Shown: positions 45,393-53,003 of the stretch, in pieces
Position numbering within the stretch: the stretch's first letter is position 1
Layout of the letters: every line of letters starts with the position of its first letter
Source of the DNA: an uncultured Clostridia bacterium
Lineage (GTDB): Bacteria; Bacillota; Clostridia; UMGS1883
Assembly (NCBI GenBank): GCA_947629005.1
Contig: CANRCD010000001.1
Coordinates: forward strand, 347,550 to 411,549
Length of the DNA stretch: 64,000 nt
Direction: 5' to 3'
Notes under the pieces: model-generated
Told to the model about the DNA's origin: nothing
Seen by the model: the letters and a program-made list of their open reading frames with translations, nothing else
The model's database searches: none
Position numbers and translations under genes: made by a program

Positions 45393-46377
45393 CAATATTT
45401 TTACCCGTTTTTTCGTCCGCGTCCGTTTCGCCGACCGCGCCGGTCGAACCCGCATAGCCCATAACGACACGCACATTCAGGGTTCCGGCCTCGTCGGAAG
45501 CGTATATACCCTCCGGCAAAGCAAGGCTGACGCTGATTTCGTCGCCGTCGCTCAAGGCCGAAGCGTCAACCGGCTCTGCGCTTATCTCCGAAACACCGGA
45601 AAGAGCGGCGGCGCTGCCGTAGATTTTAACCGTGGTCTGGTCAAAGGACACGGTTTTGCCGGCGGGCACGTTGACGGCGGGGATGTTTAGCGGCACGCTC
45701 TTTTCTCGCAGTACGGTGTAGCTCACCTCAACCGAGGAGGGCTCGAACGTCACGTCGGGAATGACCTTGCCGTTTTCATCGTATGCCGTCAGACCGACGT
45801 TCACGGTATTGCCGCGCGTTACGCGGCTGACGCTGACGCTCTTTGTGGAAACCGACGCCACCGAATGTACAAGGCTTTCGGCTCCGCGCACCGACACTTC
45901 TGTCGGATAAACCGAGGGCTCAAACACGCGGTAGCCCGCCGCCGGCGAGCCCGTGAGCTCGGCGGAAACAGGAAACAGGTCGGTCGAGATTTTTTCGGCT
46001 GTAACAAGAATAGAGCTGTGACGCGCGCCGGTGACCTCCACATTCCGCCTGTCCACAGTCACGTCGCAGGTCAGCGAGGCGTTGCCCGCGGCCTCTAAAG
46101 CGGAAACGTCAAGTCTTGCGGTAATATCGCCCGCAACAACCTTGGAAAGGTCGGAGCGGTTGCCCTCCACGCGCACATCCACCGTGGACCGGTCGGTCGC
46201 TACGACATAAAGGCCGTTCTGGTCAAGTACGTCGGCCCCCACAATAGTTACGGGCACGTTTTTTATCCAGCGGTGAGAGGTAGGCGTTTCCTGATACGAC
46301 ACAAAAACCCACAGAATTATGGCGATAAGAACAGATATTATTTTATAGAGGGTTTTGGAGCTTTTTACTTTTTCCAT
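45376..46377 (-). CDS. cdaR: CdaR/YbbR-domain regulator of the diadenylate cyclase
   Basis: 333 aa. One N-terminal membrane helix (about 8-26, ending WVFVSY) anchors an extracellular array of YbbR repeats (motifs such as V-P-V-T-I-V-G, V-D-V-R-V-E-G-N-R-S-D-L and repeated L-D-V-S-A-L). In Bacillus CdaR binds and tunes CdaA, and the pair usually precedes glmM. Here it overlaps cdaA by 13 bases, but a DNA methyltransferase gene takes the place of glmM. Confidence 0.9.
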   Translation of the reverse strand: MEKVKSSKTLYKIISVLIAIILWVFVSYQETPTSHRWIKNVPVTIVGADVLDQNGLYVVATDRSTVDVRVEGNRSDLSKVVAGDITARLDVSALEAAGNASLTCDVTVDRRNVEVTGARHSSILVTAEKISTDLFPVSAELTGSPAAGYRVFEPSVYPTEVSVRGAESLVHSVASVSTKSVSVSRVTRGNTVNVGLTAYDENGKVIPDVTFEPSSVEVSYTVLREKSVPLNIPAVNVPAGKTVSFDQTTVKIYGSAAALSGVSEISAEPVDASALSDGDEISVSLALPEGIYASDEAGTLNVRVVMGYAGSTGAVGETDADEKTGKNIDESDE

Positions 46378-47213
46378 GGCAGCAGCCCTCCTATAAGGTT
46401 TTTCCCCTTTTCGGGGGAGGGGCTCTCCGCGCCGATACCAAGCAGCTTGTTTATGGCGCGTTTGAGCGGCTCTTCGGTATAATTGCGGCTCATATCGCCG
46501 TCAACGGCAATGCTTATTTTGCCCGTCTCCTCGCTGACTACTACAACCACCGCGTCGCTGGATTCTGTCATGCCGATAGCCGCGCGGTGGCGTGTGCCGA
46601 GCTCGCTGCTGAGCGATTCATTCTTCGTCAGCGGAAGAATACACCTTGCGGCGAGTATTTTGCCGTCGCGGATAATAACCGCCCCATCGTGCAGAGGAGT
46701 ATTGGGAATAAATATATTAATGAGCAGATCCCGCGTCACCACCGCCCCAATATCGCAGCCGGTACGGGTGATATCGCCGATTTTGACCTGCCGCTCAAGC
46801 ACGATGAGCGCGCCGATTTTCATAGAGCTCATATATGCGCAGGCGGAGGCGATTTCACCGGCAACGTCGGTCTTGGTTTCATCCTCGGATATGAACAGGC
46901 TGGAGAACCTTGTCCTCCCTACCTTTTCGAGGGCGCGGCGAAGCTCCGGCTGGAAAAGGACGACAAGGGCAATAACGCCGAACTGCATAACGGTCCGCAG
47001 TATGTAGTTTACTGTATTAAGATGGAGTCCCTGACTAATCCATGTGGCCGCGACAATCAGAAAGACGGCCTTGATTATAGGCTTTGCGCGGGTTTCGTTT
47101 ATTATGCCCGTAAGCTTGTAGCAGCCAAAGGCGATAATGAGTATATCGATAAGGTCCGAAATTCTGAAAACCAGAAAAAAGCTTTGCAGTGAGCTGATGA
47201 CGCTTTGTAGCAC
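46365..47213 (-). CDS. cdaA: Diadenylate cyclase CdaA (DisA_N domain)
   Basis: 282 aa from GTG 47213, with GGGGGC six bases upstream. Three N-terminal membrane helices (about 15-90), then the DAC domain with the catalytic motifs D-G-A (176-178) and G-T-R-H-R (206-210). It condenses two ATP into cyclic di-AMP, an essential messenger for osmolyte and cell-wall balance in Firmicutes. Its 3' end overlaps cdaR, and a 40-bp perfect palindrome lies just upstream. Confidence 0.95.
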   Translation of the reverse strand: MLQSVISSLQSFFLVFRISDLIDILIIAFGCYKLTGIINETRAKPIIKAVFLIVAATWISQGLHLNTVNYILRTVMQFGVIALVVLFQPELRRALEKVGRTRFSSLFISEDETKTDVAGEIASACAYMSSMKIGALIVLERQVKIGDITRTGCDIGAVVTRDLLINIFIPNTPLHDGAVIIRDGKILAARCILPLTKNESLSSELGTRHRAAIGMTESSDAVVVVVSEETGKISIAVDGDMSRNYTEEPLKRAINKLLGIGAESPSPEKGKNLIGGLLPWKK

Positions 47214-47228
47214 TTTTTTCGCCCCCGT

Positions 47229-47268
47229 AATTTTTCTCTTTTTATTATATAATAAAAAGAGAAAAATT
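47229..47268. repeat. 40-bp perfect AT-rich palindrome upstream of cdaA
   Basis: Each 20-base arm is the exact complement of the other with no loop, centred between 47248 and 47249. It lies 16-55 bases before the cdaA start, between the amidase-like gene and cdaA. It could be a terminator for the upstream gene (an A/T stem is weak for that), a cruciform or a regulator site. Confidence 0.85.
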
Positions 47269-47357
47269 TAAAGGGGAGCAGCGCAATTGAAATAAAAACT
47301 TAATATTGGGCGATAGCGTCATGGCAGGCGTAATGTCAACAAACCGAAAACGCGCCA

Positions 47358-47840
47358 TCACGCTCTTACGCCATCAATGTGTATCAGTCTGCGTCTTTCG
47401 GCGGAATAGCTGCCAAGCGGACGCATTAAAGCGTCAGCCGAGTGTGCGCAAACGAGAATCTGCCCGCGGCGAAAACCGCATATTATGAGGGAATGATAAA
47501 ACTCGCCGTCGGCCCGGCCAAGCTGTATCACATCGCCGAGGGCGGCGGCGGATAAAGGCGCCTCGCGACCGTAAGGGCCGGCGCCGCCGTTCGACGTAAG
47601 AAAATTATACAGATACTGTACGCCCGTCCATGCCGGCGCGCGGTCATCGGGCGAGATATAGTACCATCCGTATGTGGGGGTATAGTTCATAACTCCGGCC
47701 CCCGCGTAGATGGACTGCGACACAAAGCCGGTGCAGTCGCCGCCTATGCCGCCGAAGTCATAATAGGCCGGATTGCGGCTAAGCGCCCATTCGCGGGCGT
47801 AATCCGCCGCGGCGGCACGGTTGTACGACACTTCGCGCAT
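47358..47840 (-). CDS. Amidase_6-like cysteine peptidase/amidase domain protein
   Basis: 160 aa, ATG behind AAAGGA. It matches the putative amidase domain family (PF12671) of Clostridia: YNRAAAADYAREWALSRNP, then F-G-G-I-G-G-D-C-T-G-F-V-S-Q with the likely catalytic Cys36, and a distal F-Y-H-S-L-I-I with the likely catalytic His117. Such NlpC/P60-like domains act on peptidoglycan or peptides, often in sporulating bacteria. No signal peptide is present, so it is either cytoplasmic or, as often in this family, made in the mother cell. Its ribosome-binding site lies in a hairpin. Confidence 0.75.
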   Translation of the reverse strand: MREVSYNRAAAADYAREWALSRNPAYYDFGGIGGDCTGFVSQSIYAGAGVMNYTPTYGWYYISPDDRAPAWTGVQYLYNFLTSNGGAGPYGREAPLSAAALGDVIQLGRADGEFYHSLIICGFRRGQILVCAHSADALMRPLGSYSAERRRLIHIDGVRA

Positions 47841-47847
47841 AAAAAAA

Positions 47848-47885
47848 TTCCTTTCATACTTTGCTATACCATAGTATGAAAGGAA
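47848..47885 (-). terminator. Hairpin with T-run that also covers the amidase ribosome site
   Basis: TTCCTTTCATACT and AGTATGAAAGGAA are a perfect 13-bp stem with a 12-base loop. On the minus strand it is followed by seven T residues and then directly by the amidase ATG. It therefore looks like the terminator of the GHL10 gene, while its right arm includes the AAAGGA ribosome site of the next gene. Confidence 0.75.
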
Positions 47886-47898
47886 AGACAGATTTGCG

Positions 47899-49125
47899 TC
47901 AGTTAAAAATTATCAGCCGAATCAACCGAAGCAGGCTTTCGCGGATTTTTTCGGAGGGGACCGCGCCGTCCGTCCTGCCGTATCGGCTGCGATATAGCTC
48001 GGCGAGGTCACGGTTTGCGGCAAGAATGCCATAGCGGAAATGCACCTCTCCGTCCACGCCAACGCTCTTGTTAAGGTCCAACTGCCGCTCGGGCTCGGCG
48101 GCGCCGTACCAAACGTCGCCCTCGGCAGCTTCGGCGCAGCGGTAATCCGCCATGCCGATATAGAGCTTAACGCCGGTATTTTCCACAGCGGTTTTCCACC
48201 AGTGAAGCAGGGTCTCGTAGTCAGCGGACTTATAGCCGATGTTCCAGTAGATCTGAGGGCATATATAGTCCACCCAGCCCTCCTCCGCAAAGCGCAGGCT
48301 GTCACAGTATATGCTGTTCAGACTGCCGCTGCCGGAGGTATCGCTGCCGCGGGGATCCTCGCTCTTATTTGCCCATATTCCCCTCGGGCTTATGCCGAAA
48401 ACAATTCCGGCCGAACGGACAAGCTCATGCACTTCGCGCACGAGAGCGTTCACGTTTTCCCGCCGCCAGTCGGCGATATCGCCCGAGCCGTAGAGGGCGA
48501 AAGAGGCGCTGTCATCAAAGGCGGTTTCGGGGTAAAAATAGTCGTCAAAGTGTATGCCGTCCACATCGTAATTCTGAATTATCTCCTCAACGCCGTCGAT
48601 GATGAGCCCACGCACCTCGGGACGGGCCGGGTCGAAAAAGTAATTGCCGTCGGCGGCGCGCAGCAGGTATTCGGGATGGAGCCGCGCGGGGCTCTCGGGC
48701 GAAAGGTTTTCAAGGTCGGCGTCGCCGTGCTTTGTCACGCGGTATGGGTTCAGCCATGCGTGCAGCTCTATGCCGCGCTTATGGGCCTCCGAAACAAAAT
48801 ATTCGAGCGGGTCGAAGGCGAGCGGCTCAAAGGAACTTTCGCCCATGTACACGCTGGCGGGAAAGATTTTCGAGCTGTAAAGCGCGTCGGCGCAGGGACG
48901 CACCTGCAAAAAGATGGCGTTCATGCCCATAGAGGCGCAGCCGTCGATTATAGCGTCGGCCTCGGCGCGGAGGCTCTCCGGCGGGAGTCCGCTTTCCGAT
49001 GGGTAGTCAAGATTTAAAACGCTGCTCACCCACACGCCGCGCAGCTCCTCACTCGGGGCCGTAAAGGCGCGCGGCGCGCCAAGGCAAAGCAGTACGCACA
49101 GCAGCAGCGCGGCCGTTTTTTTCAT
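47899..49125 (-). CDS. Secreted GHL10-family (glycosyl hydrolase-like 10) protein
   Basis: 408 aa, ATG behind GAGGGGAGGATTTTCCGC. Signal peptide about 1-22. The body matches PF02638 (YngK-like): ELRGVWVSSVLNLDYPS, then N-A-I-F-L-Q-V-R-P-C-A-D-A-L-Y-S, H-A-W-L-N-P-Y-R, N-Y-D-V-D-G-I-H-F-D-D-Y-F-Y-P, F-G-I-S-P-R-G-I-W and Y-I-C-P-Q-I-Y-W. These Asp-rich segments line a TIM-barrel pocket; some relatives cleave glycans of the cell envelope. Most likely an envelope glycan hydrolase. Monocistronic, with its own promoter and terminator. Confidence 0.87.
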   Translation of the reverse strand: MKKTAALLLCVLLCLGAPRAFTAPSEELRGVWVSSVLNLDYPSESGLPPESLRAEADAIIDGCASMGMNAIFLQVRPCADALYSSKIFPASVYMGESSFEPLAFDPLEYFVSEAHKRGIELHAWLNPYRVTKHGDADLENLSPESPARLHPEYLLRAADGNYFFDPARPEVRGLIIDGVEEIIQNYDVDGIHFDDYFYPETAFDDSASFALYGSGDIADWRRENVNALVREVHELVRSAGIVFGISPRGIWANKSEDPRGSDTSGSGSLNSIYCDSLRFAEEGWVDYICPQIYWNIGYKSADYETLLHWWKTAVENTGVKLYIGMADYRCAEAAEGDVWYGAAEPERQLDLNKSVGVDGEVHFRYGILAANRDLAELYRSRYGRTDGAVPSEKIRESLLRLIRLIIFN

Positions 49126-49170
49126 GCGGAAAATCCTCCCCTCGTTAAAGTATTTTGGAGCATTTATTAT

Positions 49171-49199
49171 ATTTTACCACGGGCGGGCGTCAAAATCAA
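49171..49199 (-). promoter_or_regulatory. Promoter of the GHL10 gene
   Basis: Minus strand TTGATT (49199-49194) and TAAAAT (49176-49171), 17 bases apart, about 45 bases before the start codon. Confidence 0.6.
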
Positions 49200-49240
49200 C
49201 GCTTTTTGCGGCCGGAAAAGTAAATTTTCTGTGACACGGC

Positions 49241-49269
49241 TTGAAAAAAACATCGAAATGTGCTAAAAT
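49241..49269 (+). promoter_or_regulatory. Promoter of the GH26-like gene
   Basis: TTGAAA (49241-49246) and TAAAAT (49264-49269), 17 bases apart. It gives a leader of about 150 bases before the ATG at 49429, unusually long for this window, and the leader covers the small minus-strand frame at 49284-49382. Confidence 0.55.
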
Positions 49270-49283
49270 AAAAGCCGGTTTGG

Positions 49284-49382
49284 TCAACGATCGTCGTCAG
49301 CGGCGGCAACCAGCGCCATAATGAGCGTACCGAAAATCGACCCGGCCGAAAACCAGAGGATATTTCCTATCATAAACCACAT
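49284..49382 (-). CDS. Possible 32-aa hydrophobic small protein, DUF3789-like
   Basis: A minus-strand frame reads M-W-F-M-I-G-N-I-L-W-F-S-A-G-S-I-F-G-T-L-I-M-A-L-V, then A-A-A-D-D-D-R and stop. The pattern of one Gly-containing membrane helix followed by a short Ala/Asp/Arg tail resembles DUF3789, tiny membrane proteins common in Clostridia. It could start at the second ATG (49373), with GTGAG nine bases upstream. No clear promoter is seen, and it is antisense to the GH26 leader. A chance open frame is possible because it is short. Confidence 0.4.
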   Translation of the reverse strand: MWFMIGNILWFSAGSIFGTLIMALVAAADDDR

Positions 49383-49428
49383 CTCACTTTTTTCTTTTTA
49401 TTTTTTACATAATCGAGGAGAAATAAAC

Positions 49429-50997
49429 ATGATAAAAACTGTTTTAAGTCTGGCGGCGGCGTTTTCGCTACTGACGGGCACGGGCTACAATCCGTCCATG
49501 ACGGAGATAAACCACGTGGACGGACAGATCGACGCCCTTCGGCAGACGGCCGCGGGCGCGGTGGCCTCGGAGGACATATACAAGGTGGAACATCTTCTTG
49601 AAACCGACGTCTACACAAACCTCCATGACGGCTATTCCATCGAGCTTCCGGCCGGACTTAAACCCGACGCATCGCTTTCCGATATACGCTTTCGGCTGGA
49701 GAAAACCGGCTATAGCGTGGATATTTTTAAGGAAAGCTTTTCCGCCGAAAGCGACTGTGATACATATATATCATATTCAAACCGCTTCACCGCTGACAGA
49801 GAAAACCACCGCGTCGAGCTCCGGCGTGATTTTTCCGTAGGGCAGACTACGGCCCACCTGCTCAAGTGGAGCCGTCCCACTCTCGGCCCCGACGACAAGA
49901 ACCACTACGTGAATATCGACTACGTAAACGGAACCGACGTTTACACGGTGACAATAAAGTCCTCCGCCGAAATCGAAGGCTGGCAGGACATAGCCGATAG
50001 CTTCTCTCTTGTGGAGCCCACCGAGCCCTTGGCGGCCTCCCTGCCCTTTGCGTCCAGCGAAAACGGAGGCAAAAATCCCGAGACCGCGGAAGCCTTTAAC
50101 CGGATTTTTGGCGAGGACAGCGGCCTCAACTGGGGGCTTTTTGTGCCGTACCAGCCTGCGAACGGGATGTCGGCCTACGAGGACATTGAGCGCAGCCTGA
50201 ACGCGAAAACAGATATATGCCTTTTCTATTTATTTGTTCGGGAGGAAAACGACGGTTCGGCGCTCAGCCAGCTAAAAACCGCGTGGGACAGCGGAAAGAT
50301 AAGCGAAATGACAATTCAGCTCTCGCCCTCGGCGCCCAGCTCTATGATATACGATATTTTAAAGGGTAAGTACGACGTCTATCTAAACTCCCTCGCCGCC
50401 GACGTAAAGAGCTTCGGTCATCCGGTGCTGATGCGCCTGTTCAACGAAATGAACGGCGAGTGGTGCAACTATTCGGCCTACCACACCTCGCGCGATCCGG
50501 AGGTCTATGTGCGGCTATACCGTTATGTGGTGGATAAATTCCGCACCGCAGGAGCTGACAATGTGATTTGGGTATGGAACCCCAACGAAAAAAGCTATCC
50601 CAACTTTTTGTGGAACAACGAGGAGCTATATTATCCGGGAGACGGCTATGTAGACGTGGTGGGTCTCACCGGCTATAATACAGGCACTTATTACGAAAGC
50701 GAAAAATGGCGCGGCTTCAACAGAATATATGAAGATATCTATACCAAGGCCGACCTCAGGTACAACAAGCCTATGATGATCACCGAATTTTCGTGCTCGT
50801 CTACCGGCGGGGATAAGGAGGCTTGGGTGCGCGATATGTTTAACTCCCTGCCCAACTACCCCAAAATCAAGGCCGCCGTCTGGTGGAGCGGCTGCGATTA
50901 CGACCCTGTAAGCGGAAATATCTCGCGGTCATACTTCATCAACGATACCCCCGGCGTTATGGCCCTGTTTCGCGAACATATCGGCGACGGGAAGTGA
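49429..50997 (+). CDS. Secreted GH26-like glycoside hydrolase with an unusual N-terminal domain
   Basis: 522 aa from ATG 49429 with GAGGAG eight bases upstream; the frame stays open 36 codons further but without a ribosome site. Signal peptide about 1-20. Residues about 60-195 are a separate alpha/beta domain (Y-S-I-E-L-P-A-G-L then W-Q-D-I-A-D-S-F-S) that I recognise only loosely as PsbP/Mog1-like. Residues about 220-520 resemble family 26: acid/base Glu340 in R-L-F-N-E-M-N-G-E-W, V-W-V-W-N-P-N-E, and nucleophile Glu453 in M-M-I-T-E-F-S-C. The His that usually precedes the acid/base is Asn here. Family 26 includes beta-mannanases, lichenases and xylanases; the target is not clear. Confidence 0.8.
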   Translation: MIKTVLSLAAAFSLLTGTGYNPSMTEINHVDGQIDALRQTAAGAVASEDIYKVEHLLETDVYTNLHDGYSIELPAGLKPDASLSDIRFRLEKTGYSVDIFKESFSAESDCDTYISYSNRFTADRENHRVELRRDFSVGQTTAHLLKWSRPTLGPDDKNHYVNIDYVNGTDVYTVTIKSSAEIEGWQDIADSFSLVEPTEPLAASLPFASSENGGKNPETAEAFNRIFGEDSGLNWGLFVPYQPANGMSAYEDIERSLNAKTDICLFYLFVREENDGSALSQLKTAWDSGKISEMTIQLSPSAPSSMIYDILKGKYDVYLNSLAADVKSFGHPVLMRLFNEMNGEWCNYSAYHTSRDPEVYVRLYRYVVDKFRTAGADNVIWVWNPNEKSYPNFLWNNEELYYPGDGYVDVVGLTGYNTGTYYESEKWRGFNRIYEDIYTKADLRYNKPMMITEFSCSSTGGDKEAWVRDMFNSLPNYPKIKAAVWWSGCDYDPVSGNISRSYFINDTPGVMALFREHIGDGK

Positions 50998-51035
50998 GCG
51001 CGGTTCGCTGCGTTAAGGTTTGCTGTGTCAAATGA

Positions 51036-51063
51036 AAAAAGCCGCCCAAATGGGCGGCTTTTT
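51036..51063. terminator. Bidirectional terminator between GH26 and tRNA-Gln
   Basis: A 13-bp stem (AAAAAGCCGCCCA / TGGGCGGCTTTTT) with a 2-base loop lies between the convergent GH26 and tRNA genes, with an A-run on one side and a T-run on the other. Confidence 0.85.
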
Positions 51064-51136
51064 GGTTGCCGAAGAAGGATTCGAACCCTCACAAACAGAG
51101 TCAGAGTCTGTCGTGCTACCCTTACACAATTCGGCA
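51063..51136 (-). tRNA. tRNA-Gln(CTG)
   Basis: 74 nt including an encoded CCA. Acceptor TGCCGAA pairs with TTCGGCA; D-arm GTG/CAC; anticodon stem ACAGA/TCTGT enclosing CTCTGAC, giving anticodon CTG (reads CAG, Gln); T-arm GAGGG-TTCGAAT-CCTTC; discriminator A. Every cloverleaf stem is intact. Confidence 0.95.
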
Positions 51137-51155
51137 ATGCCAATCAACAGTGATT

Positions 51156-51184
51156 ATTATAATACAACCATGGCGGTTTGTCAA
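51156..51184 (-). promoter_or_regulatory. Consensus promoter of tRNA-Gln
   Basis: Minus strand TTGACA (51184-51179) and TATAAT (51161-51156), exact consensus with 17-base spacing, ending 20 bases before the mature tRNA 5' end. Confidence 0.88.
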
Positions 51185-51254
51185 GCCCTTTTTCAAAAAT
51201 TTTTTCCTCCCGCCGCAGAGCGGCCCCAAGGCTGTGCCACCAACGGCCCGACGG

Positions 51255-51262
51255 CATATTAT
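51255..51262 (+). promoter_or_regulatory. Possible late-sporulation sigma -10 element for dpaAB
   Basis: CATATTAT fits the CATAnnnT -10 pattern of mother-cell sigma factors (sigma-K/E), about 75 bases before dpaA. The spacing to an upstream AC dinucleotide is shorter than usual, so this is weak. dpaAB is under sigma-K in Bacillus, which is the reason for looking. Confidence 0.3.
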
Positions 51263-51338
51263 ATATAGAAAGACAATGAAGGGAGGACGGGGCGTACAGC
51301 CGCTTGTTATAAAAGCGGATAACCGCCTCTTATGAAAT

Positions 51339-52169
51339 ATGAAAAAAATACTTGTTATCGGCGGCGACGAGCGCATAGATATGCTTTGCGCCTCCATGCG
51401 CGCCGACATGGCCGACGTCAGCCGCTACACCGAGGATATACCGCTCAAAACCGCTCTTGCCAAAGCCGACGTCGTAATTTTGGGGCTGCCGGCCTCCGCG
51501 GACGGCGCAACGGTCTACGCTCCGCAGCTCCTGCGGCCCATTCTGCTGAACGATTTGTTTCGCCTCATGGACGGCCGTCAGCTTCTTTTGGGAGGCAAGC
51601 TGAACGATAAAATAATATCAATGCTCAAAATTTACGGCATACGGTATGTCGATTACCTCAAACGGGAGGAATTCGAGATAGCCAACGCCATTCCCACCGC
51701 CGAGGGGGCCGTACAGATAGCCATGGAGGAGCTGCCCGTAACGCTGAACGGCGCGAGCGCCATAGTCCTTGGCTACGGCAGGATAGGCAAGTATCTTTCG
51801 CGGCTGCTGGGGGCTTTAGGGGCCGAAACCACAGTATTCGCCCGCAAGCAGACGGATCTCGCCCTTATAAGGGCCGCCGGACACACCCCCGCGCCCTACG
51901 CGCTGCTGCCGAAGGCGGCGGCCGGAGCCGACGTAATTTTCAACACCGTACCGGCGCAAATTATCGGTCCCTCCGTCCTTGCCGCCATGCGCGGCCGCCT
52001 GATAATCGACCTCGCCTCCGAGCCATACGGCTGCAACTTGGCCGAGGCCGCCGGCGCGGGAGTACGCGTTATACGCGCCGGAGGACTGCCCGGAAAGGTG
52101 GCGCCCGTCACCGCCGGCGAGATTATCAAAGAAACCATATATAATATTTTCAGAGAGACAGGTGAATAA
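51339..52169 (+). CDS. dpaA: Dipicolinate synthase subunit A
   Basis: 276 aa (SpoVFA family). With DpaB it oxidises dihydrodipicolinate-derived intermediate to dipicolinic acid in the mother cell; the product is packed with calcium into the spore core. An N-terminal Rossmann-like start (I-L-V-I-G-G-D-E-R) and a second NAD(P)-binding motif V-L-G-Y-G-R-I-G-K-Y near 152 are visible, as in the family. The ribosome site is poor, which fits a stage-specific gene. Three bases separate it from dpaB. Its presence shows a true spore former that uses the SpoVF route rather than EtfA. Confidence 0.93.
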   Translation: MKKILVIGGDERIDMLCASMRADMADVSRYTEDIPLKTALAKADVVILGLPASADGATVYAPQLLRPILLNDLFRLMDGRQLLLGGKLNDKIISMLKIYGIRYVDYLKREEFEIANAIPTAEGAVQIAMEELPVTLNGASAIVLGYGRIGKYLSRLLGALGAETTVFARKQTDLALIRAAGHTPAPYALLPKAAAGADVIFNTVPAQIIGPSVLAAMRGRLIIDLASEPYGCNLAEAAGAGVRVIRAGGLPGKVAPVTAGEIIKETIYNIFRETGE

Positions 52170-52172
52170 AAA

Positions 52173-52751
52173 ATGGACTTAACCCAGGTGAAGCTGGGCT
52201 TCGCCTTGACAGGGTCGTTTTGCACCTTCCGAAAGGTGATAGATGAAATGCGAAGGATAAGCGGCAGCGGGGTGGAGCTGGTGCCGATACTCAGCGCCAA
52301 CGCGGCCTCAATAGACACGCGCTTCGGCAAGGCCGACGACTTTTTGGCCGAAATTGAGGATATCTGCCGCAAAAAACCGCTGCTCACCATAGCCGACGTC
52401 GAGCCCATAGGTCCTAAAAAGCTGCTGGACGCGCTGCTGATAGCCCCCTGCACGGGCAACACCCTCGGCAAGCTGGCCGGCGGCGTGACGGATACCAGCG
52501 TTACAATGGCGGCAAAGGCCACTCTGAGGAATCATCGTCCGGTGATAATCGCGCCCTCCACAAATGACGCGCTCGGAGCCTCCGCCCGCAGCATTGGGAC
52601 GCTGCTCAACAGCAAAAACGTGTACTTTGTGCCCTTCTCGCAGGACGACCCAATCAGCAAGTCCGCGTCCATGGTCGCCCACTGGGATATGCTGCTGCCC
52701 GCCGTAGACGCCGCTCTTGAGGGGCGGCAGATTCAGCCTATTGTAAAATAA
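52173..52751 (+). CDS. dpaB: Dipicolinate synthase subunit B
   Basis: 192 aa, ATG behind ACAGGTGA. A flavoprotein-like subunit of the SpoVFB family: G-F-A-L-T-G-S-F-C-T-F at the N-terminus, L-I-A-P-C-T-G-N-T-L-G-K-L near 90, T-D-T-S-V-T-M-A-A-K and I-A-P-S-T-N-D-A-L-G. It forms the active enzyme with DpaA. A strong terminator follows. Confidence 0.94.
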   Translation: MDLTQVKLGFALTGSFCTFRKVIDEMRRISGSGVELVPILSANAASIDTRFGKADDFLAEIEDICRKKPLLTIADVEPIGPKKLLDALLIAPCTGNTLGKLAGGVTDTSVTMAAKATLRNHRPVIIAPSTNDALGASARSIGTLLNSKNVYFVPFSQDDPISKSASMVAHWDMLLPAVDAALEGRQIQPIVK

Positions 52752-52761
52752 GCCTAAAACA

Positions 52762-52787
52762 AAAACGGAGCCGAACGGCTCCGTTTT
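52762..52787 (+). terminator. Terminator of dpaAB
   Basis: Perfect 11-bp stem AAAACGGAGCC / GGCTCCGTTTT with a 4-base loop, 10 bases after the dpaB stop. Confidence 0.85.
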
Positions 52788-52819
52788 GCGCATTGTACGT
52801 ATCGGCTGCAAAGATTGAT

Positions 52820-52973
52820 TTATACTAATCTTTAATTAAGCGACATCTTTCGCGTCAGACGAGGAAGGCGCCGCAGGGAATACCGTCGTATTTTCAAGCT
52901 CTACCGGTCCCCGCAAAAACAACGGGGTTGTTTTTGCAATATAATGTCTGATTTTGGTTGAGGATTAGTATTA
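52820..52973. repeat. Possible 154-bp element with terminal inverted repeats
   Basis: TTATACTAATC at 52820 and GATTAGTATTA at 52963 are inverted repeats (10 of 11). Inside is a perfect hairpin of GCAAAAACAAC / GTTGTTTTTGC with a 3-base loop (52913-52937). It lies between convergent genes dpaB and dnaJ, in a 252-bp stretch without a gene. Confidence 0.5.
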
Positions 52974-53003
52974 ATGCGTCCTTGGCTTTTTTGCTTAAAG
53001 TCC

